A model generated the notes under the pieces. That model made no database searches, had not been told where the DNA came from, and saw nothing but the letters and a program-made list of their open reading frames with translations. From Liolophura sinensis (taxonomy: Eukaryota; Mollusca; Polyplacophora; Chitonida; Chitonidae), in assembly GCF_032854445.1 (NCBI RefSeq), contig NW_027018421.1, positions 1 to 28,900 of the forward strand: DNA of 28,900 nucleotides, in the 5' to 3' direction. Shown here in pieces: positions 8,252 through 20,356 of the stretch (positions are counted from its first letter, which is position 1; each line of letters begins with the position of its first letter). The position numbers and the translations under genes are program-made.

Positions 8252-8800
8252 TGGTCATTACTATATTCAACTTTTCATTATAAGTTATGTACCCTTCGGT
8301 AGCCCAGACGACGTCAAATCTTTGGGCAAAGCCCATTTAACTCACCCAGCAGTTGTCTTACTTCTAAGTCGAAGACAACTCAATGTCTTTATCTACATGT
8401 AGAAAAACCACACCATTTGTATATAAAAAAAACACAAGGTACTTGATACAGTCCGTTGTAAAAAGTACAATTGAACACTGACCCACATCAATAAGGTGCC
8501 AAAAGATGCGCAATTGGGCCAGGCATCTCCAGCTGTTGAAAAATTGCAAATTTCCTTGGTTTCCATGGAGTAAGAGCCGTTGCTGGGCACGTGATCTTGA
8601 CATCAATGATTATTCATTTGTGGCTACAGCCAAAAGTATTGGTCGGAGAGCAACGCGGTTTGCACCATTCGATTTCTCGTCAAAAATACGTCGGATTAGC
8701 CTCTTACCAGCAGCATTGGAACAGTTTTTCTACTTTTGGATTTTTACCTGGTCTTTTTGCTAATTGAAATCGGCTACATTAACTATGTACAAATCGCGAC
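8252..8800 (+). repeat. Monomer 16, type H'
   Basis: H-like (GCAAAG, AGTTG, CGTG, 3' end ACCTGGTCTTTTTG) but with GTACCCTTCGG and GTCCGTTG, and without the TACGTTGG of H. A lost A in GAAGACAACT makes the arms of the stem-loop fully complementary over nine outer base pairs. Five-A TCAAAAATACG, and an extra A in GTACAAATCG near the 3' end. Confidence 0.92.
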
Positions 8801-9350
8801 TGGTCATTACTATATTCAACTTTTCATTATAAGTTATGTGCCCTTCGGTAGCCCAGACGACGTCAAATCTTTGGGCCAAGCCCATTTAACTCACCCAGCA
8901 AATGTCTTACTTCTAAGTCGAAGACAAACTCAATGTCTTTATCTACATGTAGAAAAACCACACCATTTGTATATAAAAAAAACACAAGGTACTTGATACA
9001 GTCCGCTGTAAAAAGTACAATTGAACACTGACCCACATCAATAAGGTGCCAAAAGATGCGCAATTGGGCCAGGCATCTCCAGCTGTTGAAAAATTGCAAA
9101 TTTCCTTGGTTTCCATGGAGTAAGAGCCGTTGCTGGCACGCGATCTTGACATCAATGATTATTCATTTGTGGCTACAGCCAAAAGTATTGGTCGGAGAGC
9201 AACGCGGTTTGCAGCATTCGATTTCTCGTCAAAAAATACGTCGGATTAGCCTCTTACCAGCAGCATTGGAACAGTTTTTCCACTTTTGGATTTTTGCCTG
9301 GTCTTTTTGCTAATTGAAATCGGCTAACATTAACTATGTACAATCGCGAC
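8801..9350 (+). repeat. Monomer 17, chimera (K or C)/A
   Basis: GCCAAG and AAATG at the 5' end, then the A-type GCAGCATTCG and 3' end GCCTGGTCTTTTTG. The switch lies between 8902 and 9214. K and C share the 5' bases, so the donor is undecided. One G is missing in GCTGGCACG, and an A is extra in GGCTAACATT. Confidence 0.8.
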
Positions 9351-9899
9351 TGGTCATTACTATATTCAACTTTTCATTATAAGTTATGTGCCCTTCGGTA
9401 GCCCAGACGACGTCAAATCTTTGGGCCAAGCCCATTCAACTCACCCAGCAAATGTCTTACTTCTAAGTCGAAGACAAACTCAATGTCTTTATCTACATGT
9501 AGAAAAACCACACCATTTGTCTATAAAAAAAACACAAGGTACTTGATACAGTCCGCTGTAAAAAGTACAATTTAACACTGACCCACATCAATAAGGTGCC
9601 AAAAGATGCGCAATTGGGCCAGGCATCTCCAGCTGTTGACAAATTGCAAATTTCCTTGGTTTCCATGGAGTAAGAGCCGTTGCTGGCACGTGATCTTGAC
9701 ATCAATGATTATTCATTTGTGGCTACAGCCAAAAGTATTGGTCGGAGAGCAACGCGGTTTGCACCATTCGATTTCTCGTCAAAAAATACGTCGGATTAGC
9801 CTCTTACCAGCAGCATTGGAACAGTTTTTCCACTTTTGGATTTTTCCCATGTCTTTTTGCTAATTGAAATCGGCTACATTAACTATGTACAATCGCGAC
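9351..9899 (+). repeat. Monomer 18, type D
   Basis: All D marks present (CATTCAAC, TTGTCTATA, TTGACAAATTG, CCCATGTC end). One G is missing in GCTGGCACG, the same loss as in monomer 17. Confidence 0.95.
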
Positions 9900-10450
9900 T
9901 GGTCATTACTATATTCAACTTTTCATTATAAGTTATGTGCCCTTCGGTAGCCCAGACGACCGTCAAATCTTTGGGCAAGCCCATTTAACTCACCCAGCAA
10001 ATGTCTTACTTCTAAGTCGAAGACAAACTCAATGTCTTTATCTACATGTAGAAAAACCACACCATTTGTATATAAAAAAAACACAAGGTACTTGATACAG
10101 TCCCCTGTAAAAAGTACAATTGAACACTGACCCACATCAACAAGGTGCCAAAAGATGCGCAATTGGGCCAGGCATCTCCAGCTGTTGAAAAATTGCAAAT
10201 TTCCTTGGTTTCCATGGAGTAAGAGCCGTTGCTGGGCACGTAATCTTGACATCAATAATTATTCATTTGTGGCTACAGCCAAAATTATTGGTCGGAGAGC
10301 AACGCGGTTTGCATCATTCGATTTCTCGTCAAAAAATACGTCGGATTAGCCTCTTACCAGCAGCATTGGAACAGTTTTTTCCACTTTTGGATTTTTGCCT
10401 GGTATTTTTTCTAATTGAAATCGGCTACATTAACTATGTACAATCGCGAC
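9900..10450 (+). repeat. Monomer 19, type E
   Basis: E marks GTCCCCTG, CAACAAGG, CACGTAATC and GCATC. Indels: GACGACCGTC, TGGGCAAGCC and an extra T before CCAC. The TGGGCAAGCC loss recurs in monomer 46. Confidence 0.95.
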
Positions 10451-11000
10451 TGGTCATTACTATATTCAACTTTTCATTATAAGTTATGTGCCCTTCGGTA
10501 GCCCAGACGACGTCAAATCTTTGGGCAAAGCCCATTTAACTCACCCAGCAAATGTCTTACTTCTAAGTCGAAGACAAACTCAATGTCTTTATCTACATGT
10601 AGAAAAACCACACCATTTGTATATAAAAAAAACACAAGGTACTTGATACAGTCCGTTGTAAAAATTACAATTTAACACTGACCCACATCAATAAGGTGCC
10701 AAAAGATGCGCAATTGGGCCAGGCATCTCCAGCTGTTGAAAAATTGCAAATTTCCTTGGTTTCCATGGAGTAAGAGCCGTTGCTGGGCACGTGATCTTGA
10801 CATCAATGATTATTCATTTGTGGCTACAGCCAAAAGTATTGGTCGGAGAGCAACGCGGTTTGCACCATTCGATTTCTCGTCAAAAAATACGTCGGATTAG
10901 CCTCTTACCAGCAGCATTGGAACAGTTTTTCCACTTTTGAATTTTTGCCTGGTATTTTTTCTAATTGAAATCGGCTACATTAACTATGTACAATCGCGAC
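10451..11000 (+). repeat. Monomer 20, type F
   Basis: Type F bases: GCAAAG, AAATG, GTCCGTTG, AAATTACAATTTAAC, CGTG, GCACC, and 3' end TTGAATTTTTGCCTGGTATT. No private indels. Confidence 0.95.
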
Positions 11001-11550
11001 TGGTCATTACTATATTCAACTTTTCATTATAAGTTATGTGCCCTTCGGTAGCCCAGACGACGTCAAATCTTTGGGCCAAGCCCATTTAACTCACCCAGCA
11101 AATGTCTTACTTCTAAGTCGAAGACAAACTCAATGTCTTTATCTACATGTAGAAAAACCACACCATTTGTATATAAAAAAAACACAAGGTACTTGATACA
11201 GTCCGCTGTAAAAAGTACAATTGAACACTGACCCACATCAATAAGGTGCCAAAAGATGCGCAATTGGGCCAGGCATCCCCAGCTGTTGAAAAATTGCAAA
11301 TTTCCTTGGTTTCCATGGAGTAAGAGCCGTTGCTGGGCACGCGATCTTGACATCAATGATTATTCATTTGTGGCTACAGCCAAAAGTATTGGTCGGAGAG
11401 CAACGCGGTTTGCACCATTCGATTTCTCGTCAAAAAATACGTCGGATTAGCCTCTTACCAGCAGCATTGGAACAGTTTTTCTACTTTTGGATTTTTACCT
11501 GGTCTTTTTGCTAATTGAAATCGGCTACATTAACTATGTACAATCGCGAC
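11001..11550 (+). repeat. Monomer 21, type G
   Basis: Reference G: GCCAAG, AAATG, GTCCGCTG, CATCCCC, CGCG, GCACC, 3' end TCTAC...ACCTGGTCTTTTTG. It has the usual ATTACTATATT start, unlike the G copies that follow L. Confidence 0.95.
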
Positions 11551-12100
11551 TGGTCATTACTATATTCAACTTTTCATTATAAGTTATGTGCCCTTCGGTA
11601 GCCCAGACGACGTCAAATCTTTGGGCCAAGCCCATTTAACTCACCCAGCAGTTGTCTTACTTCTAAGTCGAAGACAAACTCAATGTCTTTATCTACATGT
11701 AGAAAAACCACACCATTTGTATATAAAAAAAACACAAGGTACTTGATACAGTCCGCTGTAAAAAGTACAATTGAACACTGACCCACATCAATAAGGTGCC
11801 AAAAGATGCGCAATTGGGCCAGGCATCTCCAGCTGTTGAAAAATTGCAAATTTCCTTGGTTTCCATGGAGTAAGAGCCGTTGCTGGGCACGTGATCTTGA
11901 CATCAATGATTATTCATTTGTGGCTACAGCCAAAAGTATTGGTCGGAGAGCAACGCGGTTTGCACCATTCGATTTCTCGTCAAAAAATACGTTGGATTAG
12001 ACTCTTACCAGCAGCATTGGAACAGTTTTTCTACTTTTGGATTTTTACCTGGTCTTTTTGCTAATTGAAATCGGCTACATTAACTATGTACAATCGCGAC
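11551..12100 (+). repeat. Monomer 22, type H
   Basis: AGTTG, CGTG, TACGTTGG and ACCTGG end. Differs from monomer 8 by GCCAAG for GCAAAG and by ATTAGACTCTT for ATTAGCCTCTT. Confidence 0.95.
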
Positions 12101-12650
12101 TGGTCATTACTATATTCAACTTTTCATTATAAGTTATGTGCCCTTCGGTAGCCCAGACGACGTCAAATCTTTGGGCCAAGCCCATTTAACTCACCCAGCA
12201 AATATCTTACTTCTAAGTCGAAGACAAACTCAATGTCTTTATCTACATGTAGAAAAACCACACCATTTGTATATAAAAAAAACACAAGGTACTTGATACA
12301 GTCCGCTGTAAAAAGTACAATTGAACACTGACCCACATCAATAAGGTGCCAAAAGATGCGCAATTGGGCCAGGCATCCCCAGCTGTTGAAAAATTGCAAA
12401 TTTCCTTGGTTTCCATGGAGTAAGAGCCGTTGCTGGGCACGTGATCTTGACATCAATGATTATTCATTTGTGGCTACAGCCAAAAGTATTGGTCGGAGAG
12501 CAACGCGGTTTGCACCATTCGATTTCTCGTCAAAAAATATGTCGGATTAGCCTCTTACCAGCAGCATTGGAACAGTTTTTCTACTTTTGGATTTTTACCT
12601 GGTCTTTTTGCTAATTGAAATCGGCTACATTAACTATGTACAATCGCGAC
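12101..12650 (+). repeat. Monomer 23, type I
   Basis: AAATATCTT, CATCCCC, AATATGTCGG. Matches monomer 9 base for base as far as I could compare by eye. Confidence 0.95.
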
Positions 12651-13199
12651 TGGTCATTACTATATCCAACTTTTCATTATAAGTTATGTGCCCTTCGGTA
12701 GCCCAGACGACGTCAAATCTTTGGGCAAAGCCCATTTAACTCACCCAGCAGTTGTCTTACTTCTAAGTCGAAGACAAACTCAATGTCTTTATCTACATGT
12801 AGAAAAACCACACCATTTGTATATAAAAAAAACACAAGGTACATGATACAGTCTGCTGTAAAAAGTACAATTGAACACTGACCCACATCAATAAGGTGCC
12901 AAAAGATGCACAATTGGGCCAGGCATCTCCAGCTGTTGAAAAATTGCAAATTTCCTTGGTTTCCATGGAGTAAGAGCCGTTGCTGGGCACGTGATCTTGA
13001 CATCAATAATTATTCATTTGTGGCTACAGCCAAAAGTATTGGTCGGAGAGCAACGCGGTTTGCACCATTCGATTTCTCGTCAAAAATACGTCGGATTAGC
13101 CTCTTACCAGCAGCATTGGAACAGTTTTTCCACTTTTGGATTTTTGCCTGGTCTTTTTGCTAATTGAAATCGGCTACATTAACTATGTACAATCGCGAC
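12651..13199 (+). repeat. Monomer 24, type J
   Basis: TATATCCAAC, ACATGATACAGTCTG, GATGCACAATT, five-A TCAAAAATACG. Matches monomer 10. Confidence 0.95.
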
Positions 13200-13750
13200 T
13201 GGTCATTACTATATTCAACTTTTCATTATAAGTTATGTGCCCTTCGGTAGCCCAGACGACGTCAAATCTTTGGGCCAAGCCCATTTAACTCACCCAGCAA
13301 ATGTCTTACTTCTAAGTCGAAGACAAACTCAATGTCTTTATCTACATGTAGAAAAACCACACCATTTGTATATAAAAAAAAACACAAGGTACATGATAAA
13401 GTCTGCTGTAAAAAGTACAATTGAACACTGACCCACATCAATAAGGTGCCAAAAGATGCGCAATTGGGCCAGGCATCTCCAGCTGTTGAAAAATTGCAAA
13501 TTTCCTTGGTTTCCATGGAGTAAGAGCCGTTGCTGGGCACGTGATCTTGACATCAATGATTATTCATTTGTGGCTACAGCCAAAAGTATTGGTCGGAGAG
13601 CAACGCGGTTTGCACCATTCGATTTCTCGTCAAAAAATACGTCGGATTAGCCTCTTACCAGCAGCATTGGAACAGTTTTTCCACTTTTGGATTTTTGCCT
13701 GGTATTTTTTCTAATTGAAATCGGCTACATTAACTATGTACAATCGCGAC
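13200..13750 (+). repeat. Monomer 25, type B
   Basis: A9, ACATGATAAAGTCTG, CGTG and GCCTGGTATTTTTTC. It lacks the 4-bp deletion and extra T of monomer 11, so those changes arose after the two 13-mers separated, or are errors. Confidence 0.95.
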
Positions 13751-14300
13751 TGGTCATTACTATATTCAACTTTTCATTATAAGTTATGTGCCCTTCGGTA
13801 GCCCAGACGACGTCAAATCTTTGGGCCAAGCCCATTTAACTCACCCAGCAAATGTCTTACTTCTAAGTCGAAGACAAACTCAATGTCTTTATCTACATGT
13901 AGAAAAACCACACCATTTGTATATAAAAAAAACACAAGGTACTTGATACAGTCCGCTGTAAAAAGTACAATTGAACACTGACCCACATCAAAAAGGTGCC
14001 AAAAGATGCGCAATTGGGCCAGGCATCTCCAGCTGTTGAAAAATTGCAAATTTCCTTGGTTTCCATGGAGTAAGAGCCGTTGCTGGGCACGCGATCTTGA
14101 CATCAATGATTATTCATTTGTGGCTACAGCCAAAAGTATTGGTCGGAGAGCAACGCGGTTTGCACCATTCGATTTCTCGTCAAAAAATACGTCGGATTAG
14201 CCTCTTACCAGCAGCATTGGAACAGTTTTTCTACTTTTGGATTTGTACCTGGTCTTTTTGCTAATTGAAATCGGCTACATTAACTATGTACAATCGCGAC
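13751..14300 (+). repeat. Monomer 26, type K
   Basis: GCCAAG, AAATG, CGCG and GGATTTGTACCTGG. Private CAAAAAGG in place of CAATAAGG. Confidence 0.94.
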
Positions 14301-14851
14301 TGGTCATTACTATATTCAACTTTTCATTATAAGTTATGTGCCCTTCGGTAGCCCAGACGACGTCAAATCTTTGGGCAAAGCCCATTTAACTCACCCAGCA
14401 GTTGTCTTACTTCTAAGTCGAAGACAAACTCAATGTCTTTATCTACATGTAGAAAAACCACACCATTTGTATATAAAAAAAACACAAGGTACTTGATACA
14501 GTCCGTTGTAAAAATTACAATTTAACACTGACCCCACATCAATAAGGTGCCAAAAGATGCGCAATTGGGCCAGGCATCTCCAGCTGTTGAAAAATTGCAA
14601 ATTTCCTTGGTTTCCATGGAGTAAGAGCCGTTGCTGGGCACGTGATCTTGACATCAATGATTATTCATTTGTGGCTACAGCCAAAAGTATTGGTCGGAGA
14701 GCAACGCGGTTTGCACCATTCGATTTCTCGTCAAAAAATACGTCGGATTAGCCTCTTACCAGCAGCATTGGAACAGTTTTTCCACTTTTGAATTTTTGCC
14801 TGGTATTTTTTCTAATTGAAATCGGCTACATTAACTATGTACAATCGCGAC
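14301..14851 (+). repeat. Monomer 27, type L
   Basis: AGTTG with GTCCGTTG, AAATTACAATTTAAC and the TTGAATTTTTGCC end. One extra C in GACCCCACATC. Confidence 0.94.
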
Positions 14852-15402
14852 TGGTCATTAGTATATTCAACTTTTCATTATAAGTTATGTGCCCTTCGGT
14901 AGCCCAGACGACGTCAAATCTTTGGGCCAAGCCCATTTAACTCACCCAGCAAATGTCTTACTTCTAAGTCGAAGACAAACTCAATGTCTTTATCTACATG
15001 TAGAAAAAACCACACCATTTGTATATAAAAAAAACACAAGGTACTTGATACAGTCCGCTGTAAAAAGTACAATTGAACACTGACCCACATCAATAAGGTG
15101 CCAAAAGATGCGCAATTGGGCCAGGCATCCCCAGCTGTTGAAAAATTGCAAATTTCCTTGGTTTCCATGGAGTAAGAGCCGTTGCTGGGCACGTGATCTT
15201 GACATCAATGATTATTCATTTGTGGCTACAGCCAAAAGTATTGGTCGGAGAGCAACGCGGTTTGCACCATTCGATTTCTCGTCAAAAAATACGTCGGATT
15301 AGCCTCTTACCAGCAGCATTGGAACAGTTTTTCTACTTTTGGATTTTTACCTGGTCTTTTTGCTAATTGAAATCGGCTACATTAACTATGTACAATCGCG
15401 AC
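14852..15402 (+). repeat. Monomer 28, type G after L
   Basis: ATTAGTATATT start, GAAAAAACC (both shared with monomer 15), AAATG, CATCCCC and ACCTGG end. CGTG replaces the CGCG usual for G. Confidence 0.93.
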
Positions 15403-15953
15403 TGGTCATTACTATATTCAACTTTTCATTTTAAGTTATGTACCCTTCGGTAGCCCAGACGACGTCAAATCTTTGGGCAAAGCCCATTTAACTCACCCAG
15501 CAGTTGTCTTACTTCTAAGTCGAAGACAAACTCAATGTCTTTATCTACATGTAGAAAAACCCACACCATTTGTATATAAAAAAAACACAAGGTACTTGAT
15601 ACAGTCCGTTGTAAAAAGTACAATTGAACACTGACCCACATCAATAAGGTGCCAAAAGATGCGCAATTGGGCCAGGCATCTCCAGCTGTTGAAAAATTGC
15701 AAATTTCCTTGGTTTCCATGGAGTAAGAGCCGTTGCTGGGCACGTGATCTTGACATCAATGATTATTCATTTGTGGCTACAGCCAAAAGTATTGGTCGGA
15801 GAGCAACGCGGTTTGCACCATTCGATTTCTCGTCAAAAAATACGTCGGATTAGCCTCTTACCAGCAGCATTGGAACAGTTTTTCTACTTTTGGATTTTTA
15901 CCTGGTCTTTTTGCTAATTGAAATCGGCTACATTAACTATGTACAATCGCGAC
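15403..15953 (+). repeat. Monomer 29, type H'
   Basis: GTACCCTTCGG, AGTTG, GTCCGTTG with AGTACAATTGAAC, CGTG, ACCTGG end, as in monomer 16. Private CATTTTAAG and an extra C in GAAAAACCCAC. Confidence 0.93.
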
Positions 15954-16503
15954 TGGTCATTACTATATTCAACTTTTCATTATAAGTTATGTGCCCTTCG
16001 GTAGCCCAGACGACGTCAAATCTTTGGGCCAAGCCCATTTAACTCACCCAGCAAATATCTTACTTCTAAGTCGAAGACAAACTCAATGTCTTTATCTACA
16101 TGTAGAAAAACCACACCATTTGTATATAAAAAAAACACAAGGTACTTGATACAGTCCGCTGTAAAAAGTACAATTGAACACTGACCCACATCAATAAGGT
16201 GCCAAAAAATGCGCAATTGGGCCAGGCATCCCCAGCTGTTGAAAAATTGCAAATTTCCTTGGTTTCCATGGAGTAAGAGCCGTTGCTGGGCACGTGATCT
16301 TGACATCAATGATTATTCATTTGTGGCTACAGCCAAAAGTATTGGTCGGAGAGCAACGCGGTTTGCACCATTCGATTTCTCGTCAAAAAATAAGTCGGAT
16401 TAGCCTCTTACCAGCAGCATTGGAACAGTTTTTCTACTTTTGGATTTTTACCTGGTCTTTTTGCTAATTGAAATCGGCTACATTAACTATGTACAATCGC
16501 GAC
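15954..16503 (+). repeat. Monomer 30, type I
   Basis: AAATATCTT, CATCCCC, CGTG. Private CCAAAAAATGCGC and AATAAGTCGG where other I copies have AATATGTCGG. I follows H' here instead of H. Confidence 0.93.
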
Positions 16504-17054
16504 TGGTCATTACTATATCCAACTTTTCATTATAAGTTATGTGCCCTTCGGTAGCCCAGACGACGTCAAATCTTTGGGCAAAGCCCATTTAACTCACCCA
16601 GCAGTTGTCTTACTTCTAAGTCGAAGACAAAACTCAATGTCTTTATCTACATGTAGAAAAACCACACCATTTGTATATAAAAAAAACACAAGGTACTTGA
16701 TACAGTCCGCTGTAAAAAGTACAATTGAACACTGACCCACATCAATAAGGTGCCAAAAGATGCGCAATTGGGCCAGGCATCTCCAGCTGTTGAAAAATTG
16801 CAAATTTCCTTGGTTTCCATGGAGTAAGAGCCGTTGCTGGGCACGCGATCTTGACATCAATGATTATTCATTTGTGGCTACAGCCAAAAGTATTGGTCGG
16901 AGAGCAACGCGGTTTGCAGCATTCGATTTCTCGTCAAAAAATACGTCGGATTAGCCTCTTACCAGCAGCATTGGAACAGTTTTTCCACTTTTGGATTTTT
17001 GCCTGGTCTTTTTGCTAATTGAAATCGGCTACATTAACTATGTACAATCGCGAC
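16504..17054 (+). repeat. Monomer 31, chimera J/A
   Basis: The J mark TATATCCAAC is present at the start. From 16697 it is A type: ACTTGATACAGTCCG, GATGCGC, CGCG, GCAGC, GCCTGGTCTTTTTG. The switch lies between 16519 and 16697. One extra A in GACAAAACTC. Confidence 0.85.
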
Positions 17055-17604
17055 TGGTCATTACTATATTCAACTTTTCATTATAAGTTATGTGCCCTTC
17101 GGTAGCCCAGACGACGTCAAATCTTTGGGCCAAGCCCATTCAACTCACCCAGCAAATGTCTTACTTCTAAGTCGAAGACAAACTCAATGTCTTTATCTAC
17201 ATGTAGAAAAACCACACCATTTGTATATAAAAAAAACACAAGGTACTTGATACAGTCCCCTGTAAAAAGTACAATTGAACACTGACCCACATCAACAAGG
17301 TGCCAAAAGATGCGCAATTGGGCCAGGCATCTCCAGCTGTTGAAAAATTGCAAATTTCCTTGGTTTCCATGGAGTAAGAGCCGTTGCTGGGCACGTAATC
17401 TTGACATCAATAATTATTCATTTGTGGCTACAGCCAAAATTATTGGTCGGAGAGCAACGCGGTTTGCATCATTCGATTTCTCGTCAAAAAATACGTCGGA
17501 TTAGCCTCTTACCAGCAGCATTGGAACAGTTTTTCCACTTTTGGATTTTTGCCTGGTATTTTTTCTAATTGAAATCGGCTACATTAACTATGTACAATCG
17601 CGAC
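17055..17604 (+). repeat. Monomer 32, chimera D/E
   Basis: The D mark CATTCAAC (C at 17141) is followed by TTGTATATA (A at 17225), then every E mark: GTCCCCTG, CAACAAGG, CACGTAATC, GCATC. The switch lies between 17141 and 17225, the narrowest of the junctions near the stem-loop and palindrome. It replaces the D-E pair with one monomer. Confidence 0.85.
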
Positions 17605-18154
17605 TGGTCATTACTATATTCAACTTTTCATTATAAGTTATGTGCCCTTCGGTAGCCCAGACGACGTCAAATCTTTGGGCAAAGCCCATTTAACTCACCC
17701 AGCAAATGTCTTACTTCTAAGTCGAAGACAAACTCAATGTCTTTATCTACATGTAGAAAAACCACACCATTTGTATATAAAAAAAACACAAGGTACTTGA
17801 TACAGTCCGTTGTAAAAATTACAATTTAACACTGACCCACATCAATAAGGTGCCAAAAGATGCGCAATTGGGCCAGGCATCTCCAGCTGTTGAAAAATTG
17901 CAAATTTCCTTGGTTTCCATGGAGTAAGAGCCGTTGCTGGGCACGTGATCTTGACATCAATGATTATTCATTTGTGGCTACAGCCAAAAGTATTGGTCGG
18001 AGAGCAACGCGGTTTGCACCATTCGATTTCTCGTCAAAAAATACGTCGGATTAGCCTCTTACCAGCAGCATTGGAACAGTTTTTCCACTTTTGAATTTTT
18101 GCCTGGTATTTTTTCTAATTGAAATCGGCTACATTAACTATGTACAATCGCGAC
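17605..18154 (+). repeat. Monomer 33, type F
   Basis: GCAAAG, AAATG, GTCCGTTG, AAATTACAATTTAAC, TTGAATTTTTGCC. Same as monomer 20. Confidence 0.95.
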
Positions 18155-18704
18155 TGGTCATTACTATATTCAACTTTTCATTATAAGTTATGTGCCCTTC
18201 GGTAGCCCAGACGACGTCAAATCTTTGGGCCAAGCCCATTTAACTCACCCAGCAAATGTCTTACTTCTAAGTCGAAGACAAACTCAATGTCTTTATCTAC
18301 ATGTAGAAAAACCACACCATTTGTATATAAAAAAAACACAAGGTACTTGATACAGTCCGCTGTAAAAAGTACAATTGAACACTGACCCACATCAATAAGG
18401 TGCCAAAAGATGCGCAATTGGGCCAGGCATCCCCAGCTGTTGAAAAATTGCAAATTTCCTTGGTTTCCATGGAGTAAGAGCCGTTGCTGGGCACGCGATC
18501 TTGACATCAATGATTATTCATTTGTGGCTACAGCCAAAAGTATTGGTCGGAGAGCAACGCGGTTTGCACCATTCGATTTCTCGTCAAAAAATACGTCGGA
18601 TTAGCCTCTTACCAGCAGCATTGGAACAGTTTTTCTACTTTTGGATTTTTACCTGGTCTTTTTGCTAATTGAAATCGGCTACATTAACTATGTACAATCG
18701 CGAC
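18155..18704 (+). repeat. Monomer 34, type G
   Basis: CATCCCC, CGCG, ACCTGG end. Same as monomer 21. Confidence 0.95.
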
Positions 18705-19254
18705 TGGTCATTACTATATTCAACTTTTCATTATAAGTTATGTGCCCTTCGGTAGCCCAGACGACGTCAAATCTTTGGGCAAAGCCCATTTAACTCACCC
18801 AGCAGTTGTCTCACTTCTAAGTCGAAGACAAACTCAATGTCTTTATCTACATGTAGAAAAACCACACCATTTGTATATAAAAAAAACACAAGGTACTTGA
18901 TACAGTCCGCTGTAAAAAGTACAATTGAACACTGACCCACATCAATAAGGTGCCAAAAGATGCGCAATTGGGCCAGGCATCTCCAGCTGTTGAAAAATTG
19001 CAAATTTCCTTGGTTTCCATGGAGTAAGAGCCGTTGCTGGGCACGTGATCTTGACATCAATGATTATTCATTTGTGGCTACAGCCAAAAGTATTGGTCGG
19101 AGAGCAACGCGGTTTGCACCATTCGATTTCTCGTCAAAAAATACGTTGGATTAGCCTCTTACCAGCAGCATTGGAACAGTTTTTCTACTTTTGGATTTTT
19201 ACCTGGTCTTTTTGCTAATTGAAATCGGCTACATTAACTATGTACAATCGCGAC
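18705..19254 (+). repeat. Monomer 35, type H
   Basis: GCAAAG, AGTTG, TACGTTGG, ACCTGG end. Private GTCTCACTTC, which changes one base of the stem-loop arm. Confidence 0.95.
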
Positions 19255-19805
19255 TGGTCATTACTATATTCAACTTTTCATTATAAGTTATGTGCCCTTC
19301 GGTAGCCCAGACGACGTCAAATCTTTGGGCCAAGCCCATTTAACTCACCCAGCAAATATCTTACTTCTAAGTCGAAGACAAACTCAATGTCTTTATCTAC
19401 ATGTAGAAAAACCACACCATTTGTATATAAAAAAAAACACAAGGTACTTGATACAGTCCGCTGTAAAAAGTACAATTGAACACTGACCCACATCAATAAG
19501 GTGCCAAAAGATGCGCAATTGGGCCAGGCATCCCCAGCTGTTGAAAAATTGCAAATTTCCTTGGTTTCCATGGAGTAAGAGCCGTTGCTGGGCACGTGAT
19601 CTTGACATCAATGATTATTCATTTGTGGCTACAGCCAAAAGTATTGGTCGGAGAGCAACGCGGTTTGCACCATTCGATTTCTCGTCAAAAAATATGTCGG
19701 ATTAGCCTCTTACCAGCAGCATTGGAACAGTTTTTCTACTTTTGGATTTTTACCTGGTCTTTTTGCTAATTGAAATCGGCTACATTAACTATGTACAATC
19801 GCGAC
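19255..19805 (+). repeat. Monomer 36, type I
   Basis: AAATATCTT, CATCCCC, AATATGTCGG. The A-tract is 9 long instead of 8. Confidence 0.95.
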
Positions 19806-20356
19806 TGGTCATTACTATATCCAACTTTTCATTATAAGTTATGTGCCCTTCGGTAGCCCAGACGACGTCAAATCTTTGGGCAAAGCCCATTTAACTCACC
19901 CAGCAGTTGTCTTACTTCTAAGTCGAAGACAAACTCAATGTCTTTATCTACATGTAGAAAAACCACACCATTTGTATATAAAAAAAAACACAAGGTACAT
20001 GATAAAGTCTGCTGTAAAAAGTACAATTGAACACTGACCCACATCAATAAGGTGCCAAAAGATGCGCAATTGGGCCAGGCATCTCCAGCTGTTGAAAAAT
20101 TGCAAATTTCCTTGGTTTCCATGGAGTAAGAGCCGTTGCTGGGCACGTGATCTTGACATCAATGATTATTCATTTGTGGCTACAGCCAAAAGTATTGGTC
20201 GGAGAGCAACGCGGTTTGCACCATTCGATTTCTCGTCAAAAAATACGTCGGATTAGCCTCTTACCAGCAGCTTTGGAACAGTTTTTCCACTTTTGGATTT
20301 TTGCCTGGTATTTTTTCTAATTGAAATCGGCTACATTAACTATGTACAATCGCGAC
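19806..20356 (+). repeat. Monomer 37, chimera J/B
   Basis: J at the 5' end (TATATCCAAC, GCAAAG, AGTTG). From 20005 it is B type: GATAAAGTCTG, CGTG without CAATAATT, GCCTGGTATTTTTTC. The A-tract of 9 also fits B. The switch lies between 19907 and 20005. Private CAGCTTTGG. It is followed by C, as monomer 2 is. Confidence 0.85.

Larger units (their letters stand above)
1651..8800 (+). repeat. Higher-order repeat unit 1 (13 monomers, 7150 bp)
   Basis: Order A, D, E, F/G, H, I, J, B, K, L, G/L, G, H'. It matches the next 7153 bp type for type, except for two compensating changes. F and G have fused into one chimeric monomer (3302-3851), and an extra chimeric G/L monomer (7152-7701) has been inserted. 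Because one monomer was lost and one gained, the unit keeps its 13-monomer length. The middle part (3852-5500) therefore matches unit 2 at a shift of 7699 bp (14 monomers), while the outer parts match at about 7150 bp (13 monomers). Confidence 0.88.
8801..15953 (+). repeat. Higher-order repeat unit 2 (13 monomers, 7153 bp)
   Basis: Order (K or C)/A, D, E, F, G, H, I, J, B, K, L, G, H'. This is the cleaner of the two consecutive 13-mers, with F and G separate and a single G between L and H'. Its first monomer is chimeric: the 5' part carries K- or C-type bases and the 3' part carries the A-type GCAGC at 9211-9215. It is the best reference for the order of types in the window. Confidence 0.88.
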
